64,000 nt of DNA from contig NZ_CP064792.1 of NCBI RefSeq assembly GCF_017094465.1, positions 116,726 through 180,725 on the forward strand, given 5' to 3'. Below, one piece after another: positions 46,552 through 55,112 of this stretch (positions within the stretch are counted from its first letter, which is position 1; the number at the start of each line of letters is the position of its first letter). Below the pieces are notes generated by a model that saw only the letters and a list, made by a program, of their open reading frames with translations, was not told the origin of the DNA and did no database searches. Both the position numbers and the translations under genes were made by a program. The stretch is from Halapricum desulfuricans. GTDB lineage: Archaea; Halobacteriota; Halobacteria; Halobacteriales; Haloarculaceae.

Positions 46552-46809
46552 ATGGTCGCCTCGTATGACCCTGAGAAGCACCAGTTCGAAGACGTCGATC
46601 TCGCATGGGACGACCAGGACTTCCTCGAACGGGTCACAGAACTCATTGCAGGCGAACTCTCCCTTCATGAGGCTATTGACTGGGTCGTCGTTGAGGAAGC
46701 AGAACGATATACTGTCGCCCAGTGGGCCGATGTTCGAGATGTGACCGAAGATGCAGTTCGGTCGAATATCCACGCCGCACGTGAGAAATTGCTTATTGAA
46801 TCTGAGTAA
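46552..46809 (+). CDS. HTH protein, 5'-truncated by IS element 5
   Basis: A frame of 85 residues from the first ATG (MVASYDPEKHQFEDVDLAWD). It includes a sigma-70-region-4-like helix-turn-helix, VAQWADVRDVTEDAVRSNIH. The frame extends upstream without a start codon to near 46500 (LPAHVRAELEQNGAIQ), so the real N-terminus was probably lost to the IS insertion. Similar proteins in haloarchaea are small DNA-binding proteins of unknown target. Confidence 0.55.
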   Translation: MVASYDPEKHQFEDVDLAWDDQDFLERVTELIAGELSLHEAIDWVVVEEAERYTVAQWADVRDVTEDAVRSNIHAAREKLLIESE

Positions 46810-46825
46810 TTTCTACAGGCGGGGT

Positions 46826-46866
46826 AGGGCGAGTGCCTCGGGGCTTGCCTCCGAGGTACTTCACAG
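46826..46866 (+). repeat. Solo IS1341 right end
   Basis: CCTCGGGGCTTGCCTCCGAGG is a hairpin almost the same as the right end of element 2 (CCTCGGGGCTTGACCCCGAGG), with no tnpB in front. It is a lone end near the integrase gene. Confidence 0.6.
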
Positions 46867-46997
46867 TCCCATCTCTAGCGTTTCGAATTGTAGCGCTACT
46901 ACCGTTTCAGTACTGAACTGATACATCTGATCGAGAACCTTCCTAGAACAGGAACCTATCGATTCGCTATTGAAGTCTCACTAAGCACGGTATGATT

Positions 46998-47067
46998 TTG
47001 AATAAGTCAACCTTGCTTATCGACGTTCCTCGGAGTTGAGTCAATTTCGTTGAGTGCCTCTGTCGCC
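46998..47067. repeat. 70-bp direct repeat at the integrase 3' end
   Basis: Overlaps the integrase stop codon and last 20 codons. See the copy at 43605-43674. Confidence 0.7.
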
Positions 47068-48275
47068 ACATCACCGAGTTCACCGGCCTCAATGTGAGAG
47101 TACCGCTCACGGACCATCTCCTCGGAGTTGTCCAAGTACCGAGCAGCGACTGTATACCCGAACGCCCGAACGAGAACCTCACCCATCCCGCGTCGACCTC
47201 CGTGAGGTGCGAGATACTCGTGCTTCGGATGATCAATGTCGATTTCCGCAGCCCCAGAGAGTCGTTTGAGAATCGACCGTGCACCATCCGTCGTGATCGA
47301 GGGTGGTCGAATGTCTTTGTCAAGCGCCAGCAGTAGGTCACGAGCGTATTCGTCGCGTTGTTTGTCGATCGCATCTGGGCGTTCTCCTCGGTCAGCCAGC
47401 TCGTCCTCCACGAGCGTCGAAAGCGTTCGCTGGTCGAATGTCGGGAACACTGGCCACCGATCTGTTGGTGGGTTCAACAGCTTTCGATAGCTCCGTAGCG
47501 GAGCAATTACTGGATCCGGGAGACTCGCGGCGTCCCATTGCTGTTTCTTCCGATAGACGTCCATACTTCCGTCGTCGAGCGAAATCTCTTCCCACCGGAC
47601 GCCACGACGGCGTGGGTCGTTCGGGTCTCGAAGGAGTTCGCCTACACGGACAGCCGTGTACGCGAGGGTGAACACAAGCGCCCGGTCACGGGTAGCCTTC
47701 AGTGCTGCATACCGGGCCCGTTGCTTGTCGTGCTGGTTAACATCGTCCGGGAGGGAAGTGTATGTCTCGATGGCTTCACGAGCCTGCTCATCGACGTGAC
47801 GGGTGAGTGCGTGGCGCTGCTCGGATGTCCAGGCCTGCTGATCGCCAGGCCGGCGGCCATCGTCATCGGGAAGCGGTGCCATCGCACTCGCCCGCTGGGC
47901 GTAATGCGCCTCGAGATAGCCCTCGTTGACACACCAGCCACACCATGCAGAAATATACCGATAGTAGGTCTGGACGGTATTCTGCTTGAGCCCTCGATCA
48001 CCGGCGAGGTGCCGGGCGTACTCTCGGAACACCCGTTCGTCGAGATCGGCGAAGGTGGGTTCACGGTCGATGCCATCAGGCACAATCCCAGACCAGTCGT
48101 CGTCGCCGCGGTCGCCGGCGGCCCACTTGGCGAACCGCTCGAGCTCGCGTGCAGCGTTCCGGCGGTAGTTCCCGCCGTCGCCACCGCGGCCTTTCCCCTT
48201 GTCTTGGAGGTAGCGCTCGAAGGAACTCGCGAGTGGTGTCGATCCATCCCGTGTCGATGAGGTGTTCTGGTGCAT
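47007..48275 (-). CDS. Tyrosine recombinase/integrase
   Basis: A 422-residue phage-type integrase. The N-terminal SAM-like core-binding domain is visible (YLQDKGKGRGGDGGNYRRNA, QNTVQTYYRYISAWCGWCVN), and the catalytic residues lie in the C-terminal half: R in YTAVRVGELL, HGGRRG, and Y in MVRERYSHIEAGEL. It is a complete gene, likely active. Downstream the PIN pair and a second, broken integrase copy (49.6-49.75 kb) lie on the same strand. Integrases of this kind move plasmids and proviruses; the duplicated 3' segment 3.4 kb away may mark its activity. Confidence 0.88.
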   Translation of the reverse strand: MHQNTSSTRDGSTPLASSFERYLQDKGKGRGGDGGNYRRNAARELERFAKWAAGDRGDDDWSGIVPDGIDREPTFADLDERVFREYARHLAGDRGLKQNTVQTYYRYISAWCGWCVNEGYLEAHYAQRASAMAPLPDDDGRRPGDQQAWTSEQRHALTRHVDEQAREAIETYTSLPDDVNQHDKQRARYAALKATRDRALVFTLAYTAVRVGELLRDPNDPRRRGVRWEEISLDDGSMDVYRKKQQWDAASLPDPVIAPLRSYRKLLNPPTDRWPVFPTFDQRTLSTLVEDELADRGERPDAIDKQRDEYARDLLLALDKDIRPPSITTDGARSILKRLSGAAEIDIDHPKHEYLAPHGGRRGMGEVLVRAFGYTVAARYLDNSEEMVRERYSHIEAGELGDVATEALNEIDSTPRNVDKQG

Positions 48276-48281
48276 GATTCG

Positions 48282-48887
48282 TCAGGGGAGCAGGTGATTA
48301 TCCAGAATATCACTGCAATCAATCGGGATCGCCTCCCACGCAGTCTTCACTGCGTTGTATCCGGTCCAGCCCTCACGCTCCAACATCTCGCCGCACGCTT
48401 GACAGAATTCACGACGCGAAATTAACTCGTTGTCGTAAAGAATATAGAACAGAAATGGCGGTGCTACGGCACGGATATCTTCATCTTGGTCATCGACAGC
48501 ACGACGAATCGAGCGTCGGCCTGCAGCGTCCATCAGAATAACATAGTCGACAACCTCTGGGTTTTGTCTTACTTCCTGTCGGAGTGATTCCTCGCCGGCA
48601 TCCGCTCCGTGAGGGCGGGGGACGCTCGTCACCAAGGAGAGTGATGTCTCATCATCCTCAAGCGCTTCGAGCGCGGTACGACTTCCATAATGAAGCCGGT
48701 ACGGACGGCTTCCTTCCGGTGCAGTCTCGCGCGTGTTCTCGACGTGCTGCTCGAGTTCCTGTTTGCAGACGTTTGTCGTCGTTAGACCAACGTGTTCAGT
48801 TAGCCGGTCCCACAAGGAACTGTTCGCGACAGCGATCAGCGCATCAGTATCGACTAAGATTGGATACCGTGTGTCCTCGCGGGCCAT
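48282..48887 (-). CDS. PIN-like nuclease (toxin)
   Basis: A 201-residue protein. The N-terminal YPILVDTDALIAVANSSLWD gives the first aspartates of a PIN domain, CKQELEQHVE an acidic residue, and VVDYVILMDAAGRRSI the third. The C-terminal 50 residues (CQACGEMLEREGWTGYNAVK) carry a CxxC. It is encoded directly after its partner gene (stop and start adjacent). The UPF0175-like partner and this gene form a PIN toxin-antitoxin module of a kind common in archaea. Confidence 0.7.
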   Translation of the reverse strand: MAREDTRYPILVDTDALIAVANSSLWDRLTEHVGLTTTNVCKQELEQHVENTRETAPEGSRPYRLHYGSRTALEALEDDETSLSLVTSVPRPHGADAGEESLRQEVRQNPEVVDYVILMDAAGRRSIRRAVDDQDEDIRAVAPPFLFYILYDNELISRREFCQACGEMLEREGWTGYNAVKTAWEAIPIDCSDILDNHLLP

Positions 48888-49199
48888 TTAGACGAGATAG
48901 TCGCTAGTATTGTCGTTGGTAGCCTCGCGGAAGGCGTCAATGTCTTCCTGAAGCAGATCGAACTCATCACCAAGGAGTATTCGAGCAGCGTCTTCTGAGA
49001 GGTCACCTGCCGAATAGCGTTCGTAAATCGCGATTTTGTCCTCATCCGTCATCGCTCGTCGAAGCATCTGGGTAAGTCCTTCTCGTCCGAGCTCGCTAAT
49101 ATTGATACCGCCCAGATGGACAGAGTCGAGTTCAGTTGCCGCCTCCTTGAGCGGCCCCGCGCGGAATTTAATCGTGTCGTCGAGCGATTCCTGACTCAT
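48888..49199 (-). CDS. UPF0175-like antitoxin
   Basis: A 103-residue protein (start MSQESLDDTIKFRAGPLKEA). The segment AATELDSVHLGGINISELGR and the C-terminal AIYERYSAGDLSEDAARIL with LGDEFDLLQEDIDAF resemble UPF0175 antitoxins, which pair with PIN toxins. An upstream frame would add 18 residues that look non-coding. The toxin start follows immediately, so the two are translationally linked. Confidence 0.6.
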   Translation of the reverse strand: MSQESLDDTIKFRAGPLKEAATELDSVHLGGINISELGREGLTQMLRRAMTDEDKIAIYERYSAGDLSEDAARILLGDEFDLLQEDIDAFREATNDNTSDYLV

Positions 49200-49249
49200 A
49201 AGAGAGGATACAATGGCCGGCGTAATAAGTTGTTCCCCTATGTGTGAAC

Positions 49250-49753
49250 ACATGGGTACAATTTCACGCCTGTCCGATAGTATCTAGCCATCTCGAAGGC
49301 ATCGTGTGTCTTGTAGACCAGAATCCCTGAAACGACGATCTCTCGTATCTCTTCGGTGTATGCCGGGATAGCCTGGACGGTCTCGACATCGATATCGTAG
49401 GCGTATCGGTCACCATCGAACTCCGTGTCTTCAGGTCACGGGCAATGGCGTTCGCTTCTCGTTGGCTTTCGGCCCGCTCAGGCCGGGCTAGTATCCAGAG
49501 ATCGATATCGCTCCGCCGATCAGCCTCGCCCCGAGCCACACTCCCATAGAGAATGATGCCGACGACGTCGGAGACGACCCCCGTTCCAGTCGTCTCGACC
49601 GCGGTCGCCGGCAGCCCATTCAGCAAATCGGTCGAGTTCCCGTGCTGTGTTCCGTCGGTAGTTCCCGCCATCGCTGCCGCGACCTTTCCCCTTGTCTTGG
49701 AAGTAACGCTCGAACGTCTCGTCGAGCGACGTAGGGAGCGCTCGGTTAGGCAT
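49250..49753 (-). pseudogene. Chimera: integrase N-terminus fused to MNT nucleotidyltransferase
   Basis: The 5' part reads MPNRALPTSLDETFERYFQD then KGKGRGSDGGNYRRNTAREL and FAEWAAGDRGRDDWNG, matching the N-terminus of the integrase at 48275. It switches, with a frame change near 49580, into GIILYGSVARGEADRRSDID then LWILARPERAESQREANAIA, an MNT nucleotidyltransferase. Another frameshift near 49435 is needed to read on as EFDGDRYAYDIDVETVQAIP and EIVVSGILVYKTHDAFEMAR. So two genes recombined and then decayed. Confidence 0.75.
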
Positions 49754-50100
49754 CGACTGCCCCCTCTTTCTGCGATCCCGGTTTCGGCGGCTCTACCCTG
49801 GGGGAGCGCCGTTCTGAGCCGATTGCAGCATTCGTGCTTCACCGACGGCGGCGGGGTACTTCAAAGTGGTCGTGATTATTGGAGTAATCATAAGCACTTT
49901 TCATTCCCTCATTTATGCCGAATATCCCAGGAATAGGCCCTCAGACCTTTGATATCCGGGTTATAAATCGTATATAGCTATATAGAATCTTGTTCACTGG
50001 AAGTTGAGACCATAGTGGATCAAGCGAGGCTGTAATGTATGATTCCGGACAGATATGTGACAAGGAACTGCTTCAGAACGTTTCTTGAGCATTTCAATAC

Positions 50101-51120
50101 CTATAAGCTGACATCACTTTCGCCGATCTGGGACCAGTTATCCAAGCCCACGCGGAGAGTGGCTTTGAGTGCACCGAGGACAACGGGACCAAAGAACAGC
50201 CCCATAATCCCGAATGCGTACGCCCCTCCAAGGATACCGAGGAGGATAACTGCAGGATTGAGCTTAGCGTACCTATCGACGGCAAATGGGCGAAGATAGT
50301 CGTCGGTAAGTCCAACTACGATAACGCTGTAGACAAATAATCCAACGGCGAGTAGTGGCTCGCCTGTGATATACAAGTAGACCACGGCCCCACCCCAGAC
50401 AGGGATCGCACCGACGAGTGGAACCATTGCGAGAACCATCATGATGGCCGTCCAAAACACTGCATTGGGAACGCCAGTAGCGACGAGTCCCACCCCGGCG
50501 ACGGCTCCTTGGATGATCGCGACGAAGACATGCCCGAAGAGTACCCCCCACATCACGTTATTGATCTCATCGTAGAGGTCGTGCTGGATGTCTGTCGGGA
50601 GGGGGACCGTTCGGTGGAGCCAGTTGAGCAGATCGTCACCGTCTTTGAGAAGGTAGTAGACCAGAAAGAGTGCTAACGCGATCCCGATGAGGTGGAAGGT
50701 GATCGTACCGAACGCTTGGATCGATCGTTCGAATACGATCGTCCCGATTTCCTGCCCTGAGTTGACGAATTCTCTGGCGATATCGATCTCCTGTCCGGTA
50801 AGTTCCTCGATCCAAGATTCGACCACCTTGATTTGCACCGAATCAGTGTCGAAGTCTTTCATAATATTCCTGGCACTCGACACGGCTTTCGCGAGGATTA
50901 TCACGAACGGGGCGACGAATCCCGCAACTGCTAGAATCACGAGCGAGAGTGCGGCGACCATTGGTGATACGTGCGCTTCGAGACGATTCTGCAGTGGATA
51001 GAGCACGTAAGCGAGGAGGATAGCACCGAGGACGTACTGGAGAAACGGCTGGATCAGCATGGCTGATAGCACGAGGAGAGTGGCGACGAGGACGAGGACA
51101 AAGCCCTTACTAGGGTTCAT
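50101..51120 (-). CDS. AI-2E family transporter (PerM-like permease)
   Basis: A 339-residue membrane protein with about eight helices. The family pattern is clear: LVLVATLLVLSAMLIQPFLQ, YVLYPLQNRLEAHVSPMVAA, LVYYLLKDGDDLLNWLHRTV, LVGAIPVWGGAVVYLYITGE and FVYSVIVVGLTDDYLRPFAV. These proteins export small molecules or act as ion antiporters; the substrate is unknown. Start at ATG 51120 (MNPSKGFVLVLVATLLVLS); the longer frame adds 24 unlikely residues. It is preceded by AT-rich DNA. Confidence 0.9.
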   Translation of the reverse strand: MNPSKGFVLVLVATLLVLSAMLIQPFLQYVLGAILLAYVLYPLQNRLEAHVSPMVAALSLVILAVAGFVAPFVIILAKAVSSARNIMKDFDTDSVQIKVVESWIEELTGQEIDIAREFVNSGQEIGTIVFERSIQAFGTITFHLIGIALALFLVYYLLKDGDDLLNWLHRTVPLPTDIQHDLYDEINNVMWGVLFGHVFVAIIQGAVAGVGLVATGVPNAVFWTAIMMVLAMVPLVGAIPVWGGAVVYLYITGEPLLAVGLFVYSVIVVGLTDDYLRPFAVDRYAKLNPAVILLGILGGAYAFGIMGLFFGPVVLGALKATLRVGLDNWSQIGESDVSL

Positions 51121-51272
51121 AACTGTGGGTTCGTTTACCGAATATAAAAAGATTTGACACCACTTACAACCATTTTTGTGGGACCATCTCAATTTAGTTT
51201 ACGTGCGTCACACCAGATACTGATAAAGAAGTGTTTCTGTGCCGAATAGTGCTGTAGGGGAGCGATTGTCAC

Positions 51273-52274
51273 CTACCGGGTCAGCGCCGGCGTCGCTGCC
51301 GCGTGATCGAGCAACTCAATCAGTTCGTCGTCAAGCTCCATTACGGTGATCGATGCGCCCTTCATATCCAGCGATGTGAAGTAATCACCGACCCACGCAT
51401 CGTACCGTTCGAGATCGTGTTCGTCGAGAATTTGACTGACGCGCCGGTCGAGGATGAACAGCTCCGAGAGGGGCGTCCCGCCCATCCCGTTGACGATGGT
51501 CGCGACCTCTGCCCCCGGATCGAGGTCTAAGTCCTCGAGCACCTCGCCCGTCAGCCGGTCGGCGATTTCGTCGGCGGACTTCTGCTCCGTGCGCTCCACG
51601 CCGGGTTCGCCGTGAACGCCGATGCCGATCTCGATCTCGTCCTTGCCAATGTCGAATGTGGGTTCGCCCTTCTCGGGTGTGACACACGAGGTCAGCGCCA
51701 TTCCCATCGTACCTGTGTTGTCGTTTGCTTTCTGCGCGACGCGACGCCCCTCCTCCAGGTAGTAGCCTCGGTCTGCGGCCGCACCGGCGACCTTGTGCAC
51801 GAAGATGGTTCCGCAGACACCGCGCCGGCCCGACGTGTATGTCGAATCCTCGACGGCGACGTCGTCGTTCGTCACGACTTCCGTGGTCTCGACGTCGGCT
51901 TCCATTTCCGCCATCTCCATCCCGGTCTCGAAGTTCATGATGTCACCCTCGTAGTTCGTGGTGATGACGAGGACGCCCTCCCCGGCATCGACTTCCTGGA
52001 TGGCTTCGCTCATCTCGTCCGCCGGCGGGGACGTGAATATTTCGCCGGCGACGGCCGCATCGAGCATGCCTTCCCCGACGTATCCCGTCGCGCCACCCGG
52101 TTCGTGACCGCTGCCGCCGCCGCTGACGACGCCGACTTTACCCTGGACGGGCGCGTCTTTTCGGACGATGACATTCGTGTCTGGGAGTCGCCGAACCACG
52201 TCTCCATGAGCTGCTACGACGCCGTCGAGTGTTTCGTCGACGACGTCTTCTGGATCGTTGATGAGCTTCTTCAT
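51273..52274 (-). CDS. dhaK: Dihydroxyacetone kinase subunit DhaK (or DhaK-family kinase)
   Basis: A 333-residue DhaK. The substrate-binding signature SGGGSGHEPG and DIMNFETGMEMAEMEA, and GIGVHGEPG with the substrate-binding histidine (about H221), are all present. DhaK normally needs DhaL (ADP-binding) and DhaM (PTS donor) or a fused kinase domain; neither follows here. It is the last gene of glpK-aldolase-dhaK. It probably takes part in triose/polyol phosphorylation, but a lone DhaK should not work alone. I use ATG 52274 (MKKLINDPEDVVDE). Confidence 0.88.
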   Translation of the reverse strand: MKKLINDPEDVVDETLDGVVAAHGDVVRRLPDTNVIVRKDAPVQGKVGVVSGGGSGHEPGGATGYVGEGMLDAAVAGEIFTSPPADEMSEAIQEVDAGEGVLVITTNYEGDIMNFETGMEMAEMEADVETTEVVTNDDVAVEDSTYTSGRRGVCGTIFVHKVAGAAADRGYYLEEGRRVAQKANDNTGTMGMALTSCVTPEKGEPTFDIGKDEIEIGIGVHGEPGVERTEQKSADEIADRLTGEVLEDLDLDPGAEVATIVNGMGGTPLSELFILDRRVSQILDEHDLERYDAWVGDYFTSLDMKGASITVMELDDELIELLDHAAATPALTR

Positions 52275-52347
52275 TGTGATGTCACCACGAAAAAACTTCA
52301 TGACAAATTGTGATAAGTGTTTGGCCCGCGAATCACGATCGCGTCGT

Positions 52348-53133
52348 TCAACCTAGGTGTGTCAGTGCCGCATCTGGCGACGCGTCGTCGTTGACGATCG
52401 CTTTGAGTGCCCGGACCATAGCCGCCGGATCGTCGTGTTGCCAGACGTTTCGCCCGTAGGTGACGCCGCTGGCGCCGGCGTCAATCGCGTCGCGGGTCAT
52501 CTCGAGGAACTCGCGCAGGTCGTCCGTCTGTACGCCGCCGGCGACGAAAACGGGGCACGGCGTGGTAGCTGTTATTGCATCAAGTTTCTCCTTGCCCGGG
52601 TAGTAGAGTTTCAGGGCATCGGCCCCGAGTTCGACGCCGAGCCTGGCGGCGTGTTCGATCAGGTTGGGATCCTGCTCGTCCTCGATGCGGTTGCCCCACA
52701 GGACCTGCTCGAGAACGACATCGAGTCCGTGCTTGCGACCGTTTTCGGCGATCCGGGCGGCGAACTCGACGTTGTCGCCCAGAACGTCCGGATCCTCCCG
52801 ACCGTAGACGACACAGACTTTGACCGCATCTGCGCCGACGCGGGCGGCTTCCTCGAGGCTGAACGCCTGTCGGTGGATTTCGGCCCGGTCGGCATCTCCT
52901 GGGATCGTCGAATCGTGAATGACGTCAAGCGTTCCGACGCGCGTCGTCGTAGGGGACGCATCGAGGACGTTTTGGAAGCGATTCAGAAACGGAACGCTTC
53001 CGAGGATGCCGTCCGGTTCTCCGTCCAGAACCGTCTCGAGCGTTCCGCGATAGTCCTCGAACCCGGCAAACGTTCCCCAGTGGAGGCCGTGATCGAGCGC
53101 GACGATGACTCCGGTTTCGGTTTCGATTGTCAT
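52348..53133 (-). CDS. Class I aldolase (DhnA-type FBP aldolase family)
   Basis: A 261-residue (beta/alpha)8 protein: VIVALDHGLHWGTFAGFEDY, LNRFQNVLDASPTTTRVG, ADALKLYYPGKEKLDAITAT (with the Schiff-base lysine in ALKLYYPG) and VFVAGGVQTDDLREFLEMTR. This is the archaeal DhnA/LacD-type class I aldolase fold. Between glpK and dhaK, it could cleave a phosphorylated sugar to a triose phosphate. The exact substrate cannot be told. The gene is spaced 56 bp from glpK and 73 bp from dhaK. Confidence 0.85.
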   Translation of the reverse strand: MTIETETGVIVALDHGLHWGTFAGFEDYRGTLETVLDGEPDGILGSVPFLNRFQNVLDASPTTTRVGTLDVIHDSTIPGDADRAEIHRQAFSLEEAARVGADAVKVCVVYGREDPDVLGDNVEFAARIAENGRKHGLDVVLEQVLWGNRIEDEQDPNLIEHAARLGVELGADALKLYYPGKEKLDAITATTPCPVFVAGGVQTDDLREFLEMTRDAIDAGASGVTYGRNVWQHDDPAAMVRALKAIVNDDASPDAALTHLG

Positions 53134-53189
53134 AGATGGGATCTCCGTTCGTTGTTACCGTGAGGTGTTTGATCGAGCGGCCGCGAACG

Positions 53190-54677
53190 TCATGGCCACT
53201 CCCGCGTGAGTTCGATGGCCTTCTGCCACTGTTCGTACTCGGTGTCGATCGTCTCGGCGTCGGACACGGGATCGAAGCTCCGCTCGAGTTTCCACTGGTC
53301 GCGAATTGCGTCCGTGTCGGGCCAGACGCCGACGGCCAGCCCAGCCGCGTATGCGGCTCCCAGCGCCGTTGTCTCGCGGACGACCGGTCGATCGACGCTC
53401 GTTCGAGTCACGTCCGCAATGCGCTCACAGAGGAAGTTGTTGATCGACATGCCGCCGTCGATCCGGATGCGATCAATATCGAGTCCGCTGTCGGCTTTCA
53501 TCGCGTCGACAGCGTCCCGGGCGCGATAGGCGATACTGTCGAAGGCTGCACGGACCAGGATCTCGGGACTGGTCCCTCGCTCGAGCCCCAGTATCGCGCC
53601 GCGCGCCTTGGGGTCCCAGTACGGCGTCGCGATCCCTTGGAATGTCGGCACGACGTAGACGTCACCTGTCGACTCGACCGATCTGGCCAGCTCGTCCGAT
53701 TGGGCTACGTCTTCGAGGACGCCGAGTTCGACGAGCCATTCGATCACCTGTCCGCCTGTGAAAATCTCGCCTTCGAGGGCGTACCGCGGTTGCTCGCCTG
53801 TCTGCTGGTAGGCCAGCGTCGTGTTCAACCCGTGTTCGCTGATCGTCGCGTCGGTTCCGATGTTCATCTGCATCACGCACGACGTACCGATGGTGTGTTT
53901 GATCTGGCCCGGCTCGAAGCGCGCCTGGCCGAACAGCGCCGCCTGCTGGTCGCCCATCATGCCGGCCACAGGAACTTCCACACCGAGGAACCCTTCAGGG
54001 TCGGTGACGCCGTGGTACTCCTCGTCGATCGACGGTCGAACGTCGGGGAGCATCACCTCGGGGACGCCGAATTCCGCAAGGAGGTCGTCGTCCCACTCGA
54101 GGTCGTGGATGTCGAACAACATCGTCCGGGATGCGTTCGATACGTCCGTGACATGCTCGCCGGTGAGATTCCAGGCGAGCCAGGTGTCGATGTTGCCAAA
54201 GAGGAGTTCGCCCGCCTCGGCGCGCTCCTGGACGCCGTCGACGTTCTTGAGGATCCACTCGATTTCTCCGGCCGAAAAGAATGGATCCGGCTCCAATCCA
54301 GTCGTCTCCCTAATCTTCTCCTCCCATCCGGCTTCGACGAGTTCGTCAATGCGATCGGTCGGACGCTTGTCCTGCCAGACAATCGCGTTGTACACCGGCT
54401 TGCCCGTCTCGCGATCCCAGACGATGGTCGTCTCGCGCTGGTTGGTGATGCCGATAGCTGCGAGTTCCGCGGCATCGATCCCTTCCGCGTCGAGTACCTC
54501 CGTGATGACGGCTTTGGTGTTCTCCCAAATCTCGATGGGATCGTGTTCGACCCAGCCCGGTTCGGGATAGATCTGCTCGTGATCTTGGGCGGCGTCGGCC
54601 ATCAACGCCCCGGTTTCGTCGAAGACGTGGAACTTCGTTGCGGCTGTTCCCTGATCGACCGATCCGATGTATGTCAT
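53190..54677 (-). CDS. glpK: Glycerol kinase
   Basis: A 495-residue FGGY kinase. The phosphate 1 motif GSVDQGTAATKFHVFDETG, ITNQRETTIVWDRETGKPVY, DVSNASRTMLFDIHDLEW and the FGGY signatures PVAGMMGDQQAALFGQARFE and IRIDGGMSINNFLCERIADV identify glycerol kinase. It makes glycerol-3-phosphate, the substrate of GlpABC encoded 1.3 kb away. The ATG at 54677 (MTYIGSVDQ) gives the standard start; upstream frames are extensions. Confidence 0.93.
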   Translation of the reverse strand: MTYIGSVDQGTAATKFHVFDETGALMADAAQDHEQIYPEPGWVEHDPIEIWENTKAVITEVLDAEGIDAAELAAIGITNQRETTIVWDRETGKPVYNAIVWQDKRPTDRIDELVEAGWEEKIRETTGLEPDPFFSAGEIEWILKNVDGVQERAEAGELLFGNIDTWLAWNLTGEHVTDVSNASRTMLFDIHDLEWDDDLLAEFGVPEVMLPDVRPSIDEEYHGVTDPEGFLGVEVPVAGMMGDQQAALFGQARFEPGQIKHTIGTSCVMQMNIGTDATISEHGLNTTLAYQQTGEQPRYALEGEIFTGGQVIEWLVELGVLEDVAQSDELARSVESTGDVYVVPTFQGIATPYWDPKARGAILGLERGTSPEILVRAAFDSIAYRARDAVDAMKADSGLDIDRIRIDGGMSINNFLCERIADVTRTSVDRPVVRETTALGAAYAAGLAVGVWPDTDAIRDQWKLERSFDPVSDAETIDTEYEQWQKAIELTREWP

Positions 54678-54936
54678 GGCAAATAGCCATATTTGAGTTC
54701 CCCTGGCGGTCCCATAAATGTATGGGGCGTGTCGCAAAGGGATCTATAGTTTGCCTCTGATTACCTGACTCGCAAAACCCAACCTCAAGTTCGGTTGGTG
54801 TATTTGTCCGGGTCGGGGCGCGTAAGCCGTCCGACCTCATCCCGCTTGCTCGCCGAGTAGGGAGTGCTAGCGCACGGCTGAGGGAACAACAAAGGCCTCT
54901 GGCCCGGTGCCCCGTGGCTGTTTACTCTTCCTTTGT
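54678..54936. other. Promoter-side intergenic region of glpK
   Basis: Contains AT-rich stretches such as CCCATAAATGTATGGG just upstream of glpK, a likely TATA region. No gene seen. Confidence 0.35.
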
Positions 54937-55047
54937 CTAGCGCATCCACTGGCTGTTGTATCGCTTGCTGACCTCATCTATCAGCTGTTCGACGGGGTTT
55001 GAGGTCCACGGCACCTCGAACCAAAGATCGATATGATACTCAAGTAC
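54937..55047 (-). pseudogene. Transposase C-terminal remnant
   Basis: The minus strand reads VLEYHIDLWFEVPWTSNPVE then QLIDEVSKRYNSQWMR and a stop. The block PWTSNPVEQLIDEVSKRYNS resembles the last part of haloarchaeal transposases of the ISH6-like type. Nothing more of the element remains. Confidence 0.45.
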
Positions 55048-55112
55048 TGTGTTTGGCTGCAGATTTCGTTGACCACCCCTCGTTATTTGTCCGTCGAGAG
55101 CGACGGGACGTT

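Noticed and set aside
46810..47006. tRNA gene as an integrase target
   Set aside because: I looked for a cloverleaf and a 3' GGTTC-type T-loop beside the integrase and found none.
53136..54686. A 516-codon frame antisense to glycerol kinase
   Set aside because: Shadow of glpK; no recognised domain.
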